Origin: Bin5 sp965218625
GTDB taxonomy: Bacteria; Chloroflexota; Anaerolineae; Caldilineales; Caldilineaceae
Reading direction: 5' to 3'
Length of the DNA: 64,000 nucleotides
NCBI GenBank assembly: GCA_965218625.1
Contig: CBDCLG010000020.1
Location: 124,001 to 188,000 of the forward strand
Shown here: piece after piece, positions 17,325 through 25,922 of the stretch
Layout: each line of letters opens with the position of its first letter
Position numbering within the stretch: the first letter of the stretch is position 1
Program-made: the position numbers and the translations under genes
Notes under the pieces: model-generated
Database searches by the model: none
The model's input: only the letters and a program-made list of their open reading frames with translations
What the model was told of the DNA's origin: nothing

Positions 17325-18482
17325 ATGCCGCAGGTCACGTTAAGTGAACCGGTCCTGATCGACCAGGCCCCTCCGGGGCTGACGCGTTGGGGTCCCTGGC
17401 AGTTTCCCCACCTTGAGCGTCTGCCGGACGGCCGCATCCACCTCAAATTCAACGTCGAGTCCGATTCAGCGACCTCCTACGGCCTCCCATCCAGGCACGC
17501 CCTCTCCGCCGACGACGGCCGGACGTGGGCGTCAGCCGAGGAAGAGGAGGCCCGCGGCGGTCTGCAGCTGTCCAACGGAGACCGCCTCCTGCCGTACCAG
17601 GTCCCATCGCTCAAGCGGGAAGAGGTGGAGCTGCCCGAACCGTTCGTCGAGGAGGACGCGCTGCTTGGCCAGCCGTTCTTCATATACCGCGCGGCCGACC
17701 TGCCCGCCGAGCTGTCGGGCTGGCGCTTCCTGCGGCAGCGCAGCGGGGAAACCGAATGGGTGGAAGAGACTGCGGCCGTGCGCATTCCCGGCGAGATCCG
17801 CATCGTGCGCGAGGGCGTCTTCCCGTTCTGGCCCTCCTTCGCTCACGGCCACGCGCAGATTGCGCCCGACGGCTCGATCTGGGACGTTATCCACTTCAGG
17901 CGCATCGTCGACGGCAAGGTCCAACCTGCCAGCAACGTTCTGATCCTGCGCTCGGTCGATGCCGGTTACAGCTGGGACGTGCTCAGCGAAATTCTCTTCC
18001 AGCCGGACAGCGGGGCCGACCCGAACGCGCACCGGCGCAACGGCTTCACCGAACCGGACGTCAACTTCATGCCCGACGGCTCGGTGCTCTGCCTCATCCG
18101 GACGCATGACCACATTTCGGATGTCGGCCCTTCTTACTGGTCCCGCTCGCAGGACGGGGGCAGGAGCTGGAGCCGTCCCCAAGTCTTCGACGACCGCGGC
18201 GTCCTGCCGCGGATGTTAACCCTCAAGAATGGCGTGACGCTGGCCTCGTACGGCCGCCCCGGACTCTTTGTAAGGGCGACCGCGGACCCCGCCGGCCTGG
18301 ATTGGGATCCGCGCGTAACCGTGGTCGAGCCGCTGGAGAAGCGCGCCGACACCTGCTCCTACTCGCGCCTGCTTGCGCTCGACGAGCGCACCGCGCTGCT
18401 GGCCTACTCCGACTTCAATATCCCCGACGCACAGGGGCAAAAACGCAAGTCAATCCTTGTGCGCACGGTTACCGCCACATAA
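17325..18482 (+). CDS. Sialidase-like beta-propeller protein
   Basis: A 385-residue protein with Asp-box-like repeats: LSADDGRTW near residue 60, RSVDAGYSW near 210 and RSQDGGRSW near 275. It is a third sialidase-like paralogue within 10 kb. The frame is open about 980 bases further upstream, but that part overlaps the 15514-17262 gene in another frame and has an Arg-rich, shadow-type composition, so the ATG at 17325 (MPQVTLSEPVL) with GTGGAG upstream is the start. No signal peptide. It probably ends the transcription unit begun near 8550, since 205 bases without a gene follow. Confidence 0.8.
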   Translation: MPQVTLSEPVLIDQAPPGLTRWGPWQFPHLERLPDGRIHLKFNVESDSATSYGLPSRHALSADDGRTWASAEEEEARGGLQLSNGDRLLPYQVPSLKREEVELPEPFVEEDALLGQPFFIYRAADLPAELSGWRFLRQRSGETEWVEETAAVRIPGEIRIVREGVFPFWPSFAHGHAQIAPDGSIWDVIHFRRIVDGKVQPASNVLILRSVDAGYSWDVLSEILFQPDSGADPNAHRRNGFTEPDVNFMPDGSVLCLIRTHDHISDVGPSYWSRSQDGGRSWSRPQVFDDRGVLPRMLTLKNGVTLASYGRPGLFVRATADPAGLDWDPRVTVVEPLEKRADTCSYSRLLALDERTALLAYSDFNIPDAQGQKRKSILVRTVTAT

Positions 18483-18687
18483 CGCCATCCGCGAGCGCCC
18501 GGAAATCGGCGCAGACTCAGCTGTCCTCGATGGACGAAAGGAGGTGATAGGCCCTGAAAGGCTGTGACTGGAACTACGGTCGCCATAGATCGGCGCGGCC
18601 GAACTTCGTGACTGCGGTTGCCCGGCCAACCGGTCCGGTCCAACCGATAGCGAAAGCGGAATCACAGAAATCAAAAGGAGAATCGTA

Positions 18688-20508
18688 ATGGCAAGCAGAC
18701 CTGGGATGAATCGACGTGATTTTCTGCGCGTTTCGACGGCAAGCGCGGCCGGGCTGGCGGTTGCAGCCTGTGTCCCGCAAGCGGCCGCGCCCGGCGATAT
18801 GGCCGCGCCGGCGATGGGCCCGGAGGAAGTAGAGGTCTCATTCCTCTACTCGATGTGGTGGGACGCCGATCACAACTCCGAGACGCCCTGGATCAAAGGC
18901 TGGACCGAGGGCACCAACGTAAAGATCAATCCCTCCGTATCGCTCAAACCGGAGTACAACACCAAGCTGGCGACCATCGTCCTCTCCGGCGACCTGCCCG
19001 ACATGGCCGAAACGCTCGATAAGATGCTCGTCGACCAGTACGGGCCCGAGGGCGTATTCGCCGGCTTCGAGGTCGACCACATCAGGGAGGCGATGCCGAG
19101 CGCCGCCGCGCTGATGGATGTCTATCCGGCGATGGCGAAGGCGATGGTCAACGATGAGGACGGGAAGGTCTACATGTTCCCGTACATCAGCCCCTCGGCC
19201 CGCCTGGCGCCGTGGATGTACTTCACCCTCGACGCCGACTACGCTGAGATGATCGGCGTCAACCCGGCCGACATCAAGACCCTCGACGACTTCACCGAAA
19301 TGTTCCGCTCGGTCAAGGCGTTGGGCGACGATGGCCCCGAAGGCCAGGGCGGCTTCGTCTACTGCCCGCAGTGGTCCTTCAGCGCCGAGCCGGTTCTCGG
19401 CAGCCCGACGGACAGCACGCTGGCGGTCTGGGGCTCGATCTTCCGCACCAGCCACCGCCCCTTCTTCAACTACGACGAGGAGAAGTATGTCTTCGGTCCC
19501 GGCATGCCGGAGTTCCAGCGCATGGTCGAGTACCTGGCCATGCTCTCATCGGAGGACATGTTCTTCCCCGAGTGGGTCCTGATGGGCAAGGACAAGAAGA
19601 AGTACCTCGAGCTGGCGCACAACCGCCCGCGCAAGATCGGCGTCTCCACGATCACGCCCAGCGAGACGATGTCGCACGGCTCGAGAGGGCTGTTCCATCC
19701 CGTCCCGCCGCCCAGTCACCCCGACGGCTCGCAGGGCTACTACGTGATGGGCAATCCGGTGCAGGCGGTCTGGAAGTCCTGGATCATCAACGCCGAGGCC
19801 AAGAACCAGGATAGAATCCTGTCGCTGATCGACCGCGGCTACAGCCCCGAAGGCGCGTTCAAGTCCTCCTTCGGCCAGGAGAACATCAACTGGTTCCGCG
19901 GCAACCCACCGCTGGACAAGATCAACCGCTGGAGCGAGGCCGACTTCCCCGGCTGGGGCGACGGCTGGTGGGGTCACACGGGCAGCTGGTACGCCGACTA
20001 CGACACTGAGCTCTACAACCGGCCCAACAGCGGCCTCGGCGCCTATCTTGAGATCATGAAACACGAGATCATGGGCGTCTACATGCACGGCCGCCAGCCG
20101 CTGGCCGGCGCAGGCTTCCACGATGCCGACGGCAACCTGCAGTCGCTGGGCGAATGGACGCAGATCCCCGAGGACTGGGCCGAGTTCCGCAAGCCGATTA
20201 TCCACTCCGGCGAAGGCAACCTCGAGCTCGACTGGACGCACTACGACACCTTCAACGTCGTGTCGCAGGCCGAAGGCTCAGTACAGCCGGCGCCGCCGAT
20301 CCTCGGCTTCACCCGCACTGAGGTCCAGGAGCTGCAGCAGAAGCTTCTGCCGCTCGAGACCTTCATCGACGAGCAGACGATCGCCTTCATCACCGGCAGG
20401 CGCTCCTTCAGCGAATGGGACGCCTTCCAGTCCGAGATGGAGAAGTTCGACGTTCCCAGGATCGTCGAGCTCTTCAACATCTCGCTGGAGCGGTACAAGG
20501 CGAAGTAG
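18688..20508 (+). CDS. Large sugar-binding lipoprotein (LipO/YtcQ-like) of an ABC importer
   Basis: A 606-residue family-1-like binding protein. The twin-arginine leader (NRRDFLRVS, residues 8-16) and AAC lipobox with Cys28 predict a Tat-exported lipoprotein. The long size, Trp/Tyr-rich body and following LplB/YtcP-type permeases match the LipO/YtcQ group that takes up pectin- or hemicellulose-derived oligosaccharides in Firmicutes. AAAAGGAGAA precedes ATG 18688. Its stop codon TAG is also the first three bases of a heptanucleotide repeat array, so the array abuts the coding sequence directly. Confidence 0.88.
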   Translation: MASRPGMNRRDFLRVSTASAAGLAVAACVPQAAAPGDMAAPAMGPEEVEVSFLYSMWWDADHNSETPWIKGWTEGTNVKINPSVSLKPEYNTKLATIVLSGDLPDMAETLDKMLVDQYGPEGVFAGFEVDHIREAMPSAAALMDVYPAMAKAMVNDEDGKVYMFPYISPSARLAPWMYFTLDADYAEMIGVNPADIKTLDDFTEMFRSVKALGDDGPEGQGGFVYCPQWSFSAEPVLGSPTDSTLAVWGSIFRTSHRPFFNYDEEKYVFGPGMPEFQRMVEYLAMLSSEDMFFPEWVLMGKDKKKYLELAHNRPRKIGVSTITPSETMSHGSRGLFHPVPPPSHPDGSQGYYVMGNPVQAVWKSWIINAEAKNQDRILSLIDRGYSPEGAFKSSFGQENINWFRGNPPLDKINRWSEADFPGWGDGWWGHTGSWYADYDTELYNRPNSGLGAYLEIMKHEIMGVYMHGRQPLAGAGFHDADGNLQSLGEWTQIPEDWAEFRKPIIHSGEGNLELDWTHYDTFNVVSQAEGSVQPAPPILGFTRTEVQELQQKLLPLETFIDEQTIAFITGRRSFSEWDAFQSEMEKFDVPRIVELFNISLERYKAK

Positions 20509-20580
20509 TGGATAGTGGATAGTGGATAGTGGATAGTGGATAGTGGATAGTGGATAGTGGATAGTGGATAGTGGATAGTG
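20506..20580. repeat. Heptanucleotide tandem repeat (TAGTGGA)n, about 10.7 perfect copies
   Basis: From 20506 the unit TAGTGGA is repeated without error ten times and then partly (TAGTG) to 20580. The first TAG is the stop codon of the binding-protein gene. Beyond 20580 degenerate heptads (TGGTTGG, TGGCCGG, CGGCTTG and so on) continue to about 20630. The reverse complement, TCCACTA, matches the units at 34848-34875 and parts of 2436-2491. The array fills most of the intercistronic space before the permease start at 20774. Variable copy number by slippage is expected. Confidence 0.93.
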
Positions 20581-20773
20581 GCCAGTGGTTGGTGGCCGGC
20601 GGCTTGAAGTTGCCGTTGGCTGCTGGCCGCTTCCAGGCCGGCGCTTCGAGGAGTGCAGGGGCGCAAGGTCGTTGATCGCCGCGCGCGGCGACCGCCCAAT
20701 CCTGCGGAGCCGTACGCGCGCCAAACTTCATTCCACGCGGGAGCGTAAACGTCCCCGCCCGTTCGAGAAAGAT

Positions 20774-21727
20774 ATGAGCCAACAAGCCGCGCTGGCCAAA
20801 AAGAAGGGCTTTGCCGGGTTAGTCTCTGAAATCTGGCGCGATTACGACCTCTACCTGATGCTCCTGCCGGGGCTGGCCGGGTTCCTCCTCTTCGGCTACG
20901 GCCCGATGTACGGCCTGGTGATGGCCTTCAAGGACTTCAACCTCGTCAGGGGGCTGGCGGAAAGCGCCTGGGTCGGCTTCAGATGGTTCGAGGACTTCTA
21001 CAACGATCCCTACTTCTTCCGCCTGATCCGAAACACGCTGCTGCTGGGGACCTTCAACCTGATATGGGGGTTCCCGATGCCGATCATCCTCGCCCTCCTG
21101 CTCAACGAGATCAGGATCATCTGGTTCCGGCGGCTGGTCCAGAGCGTCAGCTTCTTCCCCTACTTCATCGCCGTCATCACCGTCGTCAGCATTATGTGGA
21201 TGCTCTTCCGCTCCGACGGAATCGTCAATCGCATCCTGGCCCCCTTCACCGAAGAGTACGTCGGCTTCCTCACCGACCCCGCCTGGTTCAGGACGATGTA
21301 TATTGGTTCCGACATCTGGCAGTACACCGGCTACTTTGCCACGATCTACCTGGCCGCGCTGACGGCCATCGACCCCGTCCTGTATGAAGCCGCCATTATG
21401 GACGGCGCCAACCGCTGGCAGCGCATCTGGAACATCACCTTGCCCGGAATCCTGCCCACCATCACCATCCTCTTTATTCTCTCCGTGGGCACGATGGTGT
21501 CGGTCGGCTTCGAGAGGGTTTTCCTGCTCTACAGCCCTGCCACCTATGAAACGGCGGACGTTTTGCCCACCTACGTTTACCGGCGCGGCATCATGGGCTA
21601 CAACTTCAGCTACGCCACCGCGGTCGGCCTGATCGACTCGGTCGCCGCCACCGTCATGGTCCTGGCGGCAAACACAATCCTGCGCAGAATCGGCAGAGGC
21701 AGCGACTCGACCGCCACCATCTGGTAG
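20774..21727 (+). CDS. Sugar ABC transporter permease, LplB/YtcP-partner type
   Basis: A 317-residue permease: cytosolic N-terminus (SQQAALAKKKG), six membrane spans and the coupling loop VLYEAAIMDGANRWQRIWNITLP, typical of the LplB group. ATG 20774 is chosen because the conserved N-terminus begins there, although the ribosome site (CGAGAAAG) is weak; upstream codons are repeat-derived. It pairs with the gene at 21754 and the lipoprotein at 18688. The 265-base gap from the lipoprotein gene contains the TAGTGGA array. Confidence 0.88.
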   Translation: MSQQAALAKKKGFAGLVSEIWRDYDLYLMLLPGLAGFLLFGYGPMYGLVMAFKDFNLVRGLAESAWVGFRWFEDFYNDPYFFRLIRNTLLLGTFNLIWGFPMPIILALLLNEIRIIWFRRLVQSVSFFPYFIAVITVVSIMWMLFRSDGIVNRILAPFTEEYVGFLTDPAWFRTMYIGSDIWQYTGYFATIYLAALTAIDPVLYEAAIMDGANRWQRIWNITLPGILPTITILFILSVGTMVSVGFERVFLLYSPATYETADVLPTYVYRRGIMGYNFSYATAVGLIDSVAATVMVLAANTILRRIGRGSDSTATIW

Positions 21728-21753
21728 GTTGTCGCACGAAGAGGCGCAACGGC

Positions 21754-22635
21754 ATGAAATACAAAATGGGATTCGGTGGGACTGCGTTCAGCATAAGCGT
21801 ATACGTAGCCCTCACCCTGGCGCTGGTCGTGTGGCTCTACCCGCTGCTCTTCATCCTCTCGAGCTCGATAAGCGACTGGGTGGCCCTCGAGCAGGGCCGC
21901 ATTCGCCTCCTTCCGGTGGGGTTAGAGTTCAGCTCCTACCAGTTCATCATCGCCCAGAAGCCGATGGTCAGGGCCTTCTTCAACAGCGCCTTCTACTCTG
22001 CCAGCCGCGCCCTCCTGACCCTTGCACTGCTGGCGCCGCTCGCCTACGCGCTCTCGGAGCGAAAGCTGCGCGGGCGAAACTTCCTGACGATTCTCCTGCT
22101 GATAACGATGCTGTTCGGCGCCGGCATGATACCGATGTACATGGTGGTGCGCTGGGCCGGCCTGCTCAACACGCGATGGGCGATCATCATCCCGCAGCTC
22201 TTCAGCTTCTGGTACGTGATTTTGCTGCGCACGAGCTTTGCTTCGATTCCCGACGAGTTGAAGGAGTCGGCCTACATCGACGGCGCCAGCAACTGGACCG
22301 TCTTCAGCCGCATCGTCCTGCCCCTCTCGAAGCCGATCCTCGCCACCATCGGCCTGTTCGCCGGCGTGCGCGCCTGGAACGACTTCTTCAGCCCACTCCT
22401 CTACCTGCAGGACAAGGAGTTCTGGCCGCTCACCATCGTCCTGCGGAACGTTGTCATGCTGGCCACCTTCCCCCAGGGCGAGGCCGGCCCGGCAGACATG
22501 TACCAGTCAGCCGGCTTCTGGATCCAGGCGCAGATGGCCGTCATCGTCATCAACATCGTCCCCATCCTCCTCGTCTACCCCTTCCTCCAGCGCTACTTCA
22601 CCAAGGGGATCATGCTCGGCGCGGTGAAGGGCTAG
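21754..22635 (+). CDS. Carbohydrate ABC transporter permease, LplC/YtcP type
   Basis: A 293-residue permease with six spans, coupling loop ELKESAYIDGASNWTVFSRIVLP and the family-typical C-terminus RYFTKGIMLGAVKG. It starts 26 bases after the partner permease. Its TAG stop at 22633-22635 is formed by the TA target duplication and the first G of an inserted 181-bp element, so the insertion hit the stop codon but kept both the stop and the normal C-terminus. No ATPase is encoded nearby. Confidence 0.92.
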   Translation: MKYKMGFGGTAFSISVYVALTLALVVWLYPLLFILSSSISDWVALEQGRIRLLPVGLEFSSYQFIIAQKPMVRAFFNSAFYSASRALLTLALLAPLAYALSERKLRGRNFLTILLLITMLFGAGMIPMYMVVRWAGLLNTRWAIIIPQLFSFWYVILLRTSFASIPDELKESAYIDGASNWTVFSRIVLPLSKPILATIGLFAGVRAWNDFFSPLLYLQDKEFWPLTIVLRNVVMLATFPQGEAGPADMYQSAGFWIQAQMAVIVINIVPILLVYPFLQRYFTKGIMLGAVKG

Positions 22636-22817
22636 GGCTGGTTGACATTTGTCTGAACTGTGATTCATCTGATTCAAGTGATGGGCATGATTATCGGCGC
22701 CGGCTCCCGAAGAGGCCTTCGTTCACGGGAATGAGGTGAATCAGAGCCCAAACTGGTCTCAGACAGCCTGTAGATGTTGCCTCTTTGAATCGTCTTCTGA
22801 ATCGTCAACGAAACCTA
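22633..22817. mobile_element. MITE-like element, copy 1 (181 bp, TA-flanked)
   Basis: A 181-bp unit (22635-22815) bounded by TA on both sides, as expected for Tc1/IS630-type target duplication. Termini are inverted repeats: the left end reads GGGCTGGTTGACATTTGTC and the right end, reversed, GGTTTCGTTGACGATTCAG, sharing GTTGAC. Internal TGATTCA / TGAATCAG segments form a second inverted repeat. There is no coding capacity, so mobility would need a transposase supplied in trans. It matches copies at 26849 and 56356 end to end and the three cores have identical length. It fills most of the 22636-23022 gap. Confidence 0.85.
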
Positions 22818-22937
22818 GTTTCCTACTACCTGGAGCGCACGGCCCAACTTAACCCCCTGCCGCTCTGCTGTCCTGGAATTGCGCCTGCGCCCGACTCCAC
22901 CCTAATCCCATCTCCGTTCGCGTTGACCTGCCAATCT

Positions 22938-22967
22938 TTGCGCGCAGAGCGCAGTAGCATATATCAT
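22938..22967 (+). promoter_or_regulatory. Possible promoter upstream of the dehydrogenase gene
   Basis: TTGCGC (22938-22943), an 18-base spacer and TATCAT (22962-22967) lie 55 bases before the ATG at 23023. The -35 box is a weak match and this is a low-confidence call. Confidence 0.3.
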
Positions 22968-23022
22968 GCGCCGGAAGACGAACTCATTCCGCCGCTGCCC
23001 CGCCCGTCAAGGAACCTTCCCC

Positions 23023-24030
23023 ATGCGGTCCGTCATCTGTGTGCACGAACGCTTCGACGCGACATGGCCCTTCGCCGCCGACTACTGGCACGAACGCTGG
23101 CTCAAAACCCACGCGTGCGAACTCTACCGCACACTGGACCCGGCCGCGCGTGCGCCGCAGCTGGCGCCCGACCCGGCCTCGGTGCAACGGCTGGTCCTTC
23201 TCGGCCTCCCAGCCGAAAGCGAGGACCTCACGCCCTTCAGCGCGCTCGAGGAGTGCTTTCACAGCGGGCATCGAACGGTCCCGGCCGCCGGCATCGATGA
23301 AGCGGCCGCGCGCGGCGTCAGCTTCATTCCCCACCGCGAGGACGTTTACTGGGGACAGTCGGTCGCCGAATTTGCCCTGGGCCTGACGATCTGCGCGCTG
23401 CGCCGCATCCCCCAGACCTACGCCGCCATGATGCGCAGCCACGAGCCCTGGGACTACCACCCGTCAACCGGCCAACCGGGCCGGCGCGGCGCCCAGTTCG
23501 GCGACGATACCCGCTTCACCAACGGCACGATCGCGGGCAAACGGGTGCGCATCGTCGGCGCCGGCAACATCGGAGGCCGCTTCGCATCCTTCTGCGCGGC
23601 CATGGGCGCAGAGGTCGCCATCTGGGACCCATACGCGCCCGACGCCTCCTTCGCGCTGGCACGCGCCCGCCGCTGTTTCCACCTCTCCGAGCTTGTCAAA
23701 GACTCACAGATCTTCGCCCCGATGGTGCCGCTGACCGACAGCACGCGCGGCCTGATACCGAAGGAAACCATCGACGCCCTGCCCCGCGGCAGCCTGGTCG
23801 TGCAGGCGACGCGCGCGGCCGTTTGCGACACCGAGGCGCTCTACCGGCGCGTGCTCAAAGATGAGCTCGCGCTGGCTGCCGACGTCTTCGACGTCGAGCC
23901 CGTCGCGCTCGACTCGCCCCTGCTCGGGCGCGACAACGTCGTCCATACGCCGCACAACGCCGGCCGCACCATCGACGCCAACCGCGCCTGGGTCGAAGAC
24001 CAGATCGCCCGCTTCAAGCCGCGCAATTAG
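23023..24030 (+). CDS. D-2-hydroxyacid dehydrogenase family protein
   Basis: A 335-residue NAD-dependent dehydrogenase-like protein. The Rossmann loop is VGAGNIGG (GAGNIG at 179-184) with D202 as the ribose-binding acid. The catalytic set appears as R264 (QATRAAV), E292 (FDVEP) and H311 (HTPHNAG). The ATG at 23023 (MRSVICVHERF) is preferred over one 57 bases earlier because of the AAGGAA ribosome site eight bases before it. The first 140 residues are less conserved than usual for the family. It starts a plus-strand group with a PhyH gene 48 bases downstream. A 2-keto/2-hydroxy sugar acid is a plausible substrate. Confidence 0.8.
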   Translation: MRSVICVHERFDATWPFAADYWHERWLKTHACELYRTLDPAARAPQLAPDPASVQRLVLLGLPAESEDLTPFSALEECFHSGHRTVPAAGIDEAAARGVSFIPHREDVYWGQSVAEFALGLTICALRRIPQTYAAMMRSHEPWDYHPSTGQPGRRGAQFGDDTRFTNGTIAGKRVRIVGAGNIGGRFASFCAAMGAEVAIWDPYAPDASFALARARRCFHLSELVKDSQIFAPMVPLTDSTRGLIPKETIDALPRGSLVVQATRAAVCDTEALYRRVLKDELALAADVFDVEPVALDSPLLGRDNVVHTPHNAGRTIDANRAWVEDQIARFKPRN

Positions 24031-24078
24031 CCGCGCGCATCCACTATACCTCGCCATCTCTGCCGGACCGGAGTTGCC

Positions 24079-24948
24079 ATGACCGAAACCAGTTCACCCG
24101 CGGCCCGCATGGAGCAGCTCAAGCAGGACGGCTACTGCATCATCGAAAACATGGCCGGCGAACAGCTGCTGGAGAAAACGCGCGCCTGCGTCGACAAAGC
24201 GCTGGCCGAAGTCGACCCCGAACGGCTGGCCAAGACCAAAGCGCCCGGCAGCCTGATCGACTCCGACAACTACCCCGAGCTGGCCGACCTGATCGGCAAC
24301 CCGCTTGCCCTGCAACAGCTCGATCGCATGGGTTTCGAAGACATAAAGTTCTGGAAAGCGGTCATCATCAGCAAGCCCCCCGGCGGACCCCGCCTCTACT
24401 GGCATCAGGACTGCCTCATGTGGCAGGACCCGCGCGCCTACAGCGAGCGGCCGCCGATGATCTTCCTGATGTACTATCTCGAGGACACCGAGCGCCAGAA
24501 CGGCTGCCTGCGCCTGCTGCCGGGCACCCACCGCCGCCGCCACATCCTCGACGGCATGGGCGAGGCCCACACGCGCGAGATCAACCGCATCGACGACCCC
24601 GACGACCCCCGCTTCCGCGACTATCCCGGTGAAATCGACGTGCCCATCAAGGCCGGTGACCTCGTTGTCGGCGACGCCCGCATGTTCCACTCGGCCCACG
24701 CCAACCGCTCGGCCCACAAGCGCACGGTGATCACCATCTGGTTCCACCCCTTCTTCACCGACCTGCAGGAGCCGACGCAGAGCTGGATCCACGATTTAAT
24801 GCACCGCCGACACGCAAACTGGCCGCAGGAGGCGCTGGCCGCGATCCAGCCACTCATCCCCGACTATGGCGGCGCCGTCGCACCCATGGTGCAGAACCGA
24901 GTGCCCGACGAGCGTCTGCGCTGGCCTGAAGAGGCTACTGCCGCCTAG
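24079..24948 (+). CDS. Phytanoyl-CoA dioxygenase family protein
   Basis: A 289-residue Fe(II)/2-oxoglutarate oxygenase-like protein. It has the N-terminal 'LKQDGYCIIENM' opening, the HxD motif H109-x-D111 (YWHQDCLMW), and the distal histidine H204 in RMFHSAHANRSAHKR, whose last Arg would bind 2-oxoglutarate. Length is typical for the family. A CCGGAG sequence precedes the ATG. It follows the D-2-hydroxyacid dehydrogenase gene closely and precedes an NAD-dependent epimerase that has its own promoter. Confidence 0.9.
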   Translation: MTETSSPAARMEQLKQDGYCIIENMAGEQLLEKTRACVDKALAEVDPERLAKTKAPGSLIDSDNYPELADLIGNPLALQQLDRMGFEDIKFWKAVIISKPPGGPRLYWHQDCLMWQDPRAYSERPPMIFLMYYLEDTERQNGCLRLLPGTHRRRHILDGMGEAHTREINRIDDPDDPRFRDYPGEIDVPIKAGDLVVGDARMFHSAHANRSAHKRTVITIWFHPFFTDLQEPTQSWIHDLMHRRHANWPQEALAAIQPLIPDYGGAVAPMVQNRVPDERLRWPEEATAA

Positions 24949-25022
24949 CCGCGCACACCCGACTGTCGCCTGGACGATGACCGGCGCCGATTGAGCGGCC
25001 GCCAGGGGGCATTGGGAAAAGT

Positions 25023-25051
25023 TTGACATCGACCCGAATTCCATTTACCAT
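25023..25051 (+). promoter_or_regulatory. Strong housekeeping-type promoter for the epimerase gene
   Basis: A perfect TTGACA (25023-25028), a 17-base spacer and TACCAT (25046-25051) lie 29 bases before ATG 25081. This predicts a very short leader that still includes the CAGGAGA ribosome site. Confidence 0.65.
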
Positions 25052-25080
25052 TCGCGGCAAGACCTCATCAGGAGACTCCA

Positions 25081-25872
25081 ATGAAAGTTCTCATCACCGG
25101 CATCAGCGGTACAATCGGCACCTTCCTGGCGCCCGAGCTCGGCCGCGACCACGACGTTCACGGCATCGACCTCAAACCGTCCGACTGGCCCAAATCGACC
25201 CAGGCCGACCTGTGTGACCCGGCCGCGCTGCCTCCTATATTCGAAGGCGTCGAGGTCGTCATCCACCTCGCCGCAGACCCCCGCCACGAAGTCGAAATCG
25301 GCTGGGACGAGCTGACCAATCCCAACCTGATCGCCACCGCGCGCATGTTCGATGCCGCACACGACGCCGGCGTGCGCCGTGTCATATTCGCCAGCTCGAT
25401 GCACGTGATGGGCTGCTACGAGTTCGACGAACCCTACGCCTCCATCGTCTCGGGCCGTCTCGACGGCCTCGACCCCGCCTCGGTAACGCTGGTCAAAGGC
25501 GACGATGACGCCAGGCCCGACAGCCGCTACGGCGCAACCAAGGTCTTCGGCGAATCGCTCGGCCGCTACTACACCGAGGGCGCCAACATCGACCGGCCCG
25601 ACGAGCGCCCGATGGAGGTCATCTGCGTCCGCCTCGGCACGCTGCCGCCGTGGAACAAGCCGGGCAACGACTACCGCGCGCTGGTGAGCTGGTTCAGTCA
25701 TCGCGACGCCAAAGGATTCTTGCGCGCCTGCGTCGAACGACCCAACATCGGCTACGAAATCATCTACGGCGCGTCCAACAACAGATGGAAGATCTACGAC
25801 ACGCCCTACGCCTGGGACCTGCTGGGCTTCACGCCGGTCGACAGCGCCGAAGACCACTGGCGTAAAGAGTAA
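25081..25872 (+). CDS. NAD-dependent epimerase/dehydratase (uronate-dehydrogenase-like)
   Basis: A 263-residue extended-SDR-type protein. The cofactor loop is TGISGTIG (6-13), D30 lies at the end of the second strand, S105/S106 precede the catalytic Y150-x-x-x-K154 (YGATK). The short length and lack of a long C-terminal sugar-nucleotide domain resemble uronate dehydrogenases more than UDP-sugar epimerases; that is an inference. CAGGAGACTCC precedes ATG 25081. It is followed 50 bases later by an NHL-propeller gene. Confidence 0.82.
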   Translation: MKVLITGISGTIGTFLAPELGRDHDVHGIDLKPSDWPKSTQADLCDPAALPPIFEGVEVVIHLAADPRHEVEIGWDELTNPNLIATARMFDAAHDAGVRRVIFASSMHVMGCYEFDEPYASIVSGRLDGLDPASVTLVKGDDDARPDSRYGATKVFGESLGRYYTEGANIDRPDERPMEVICVRLGTLPPWNKPGNDYRALVSWFSHRDAKGFLRACVERPNIGYEIIYGASNNRWKIYDTPYAWDLLGFTPVDSAEDHWRKE

Positions 25873-25922
25873 CATTTACCCTTGCGCGCCCGGACGCGCG
25901 CCACAAAAGAGGACAACCGATT

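Noticed and set aside
20506..20580. CRISPR array
   Set aside because: The repeats are a 7-base unit in direct tandem without spacers; no cas genes occur anywhere in the window.
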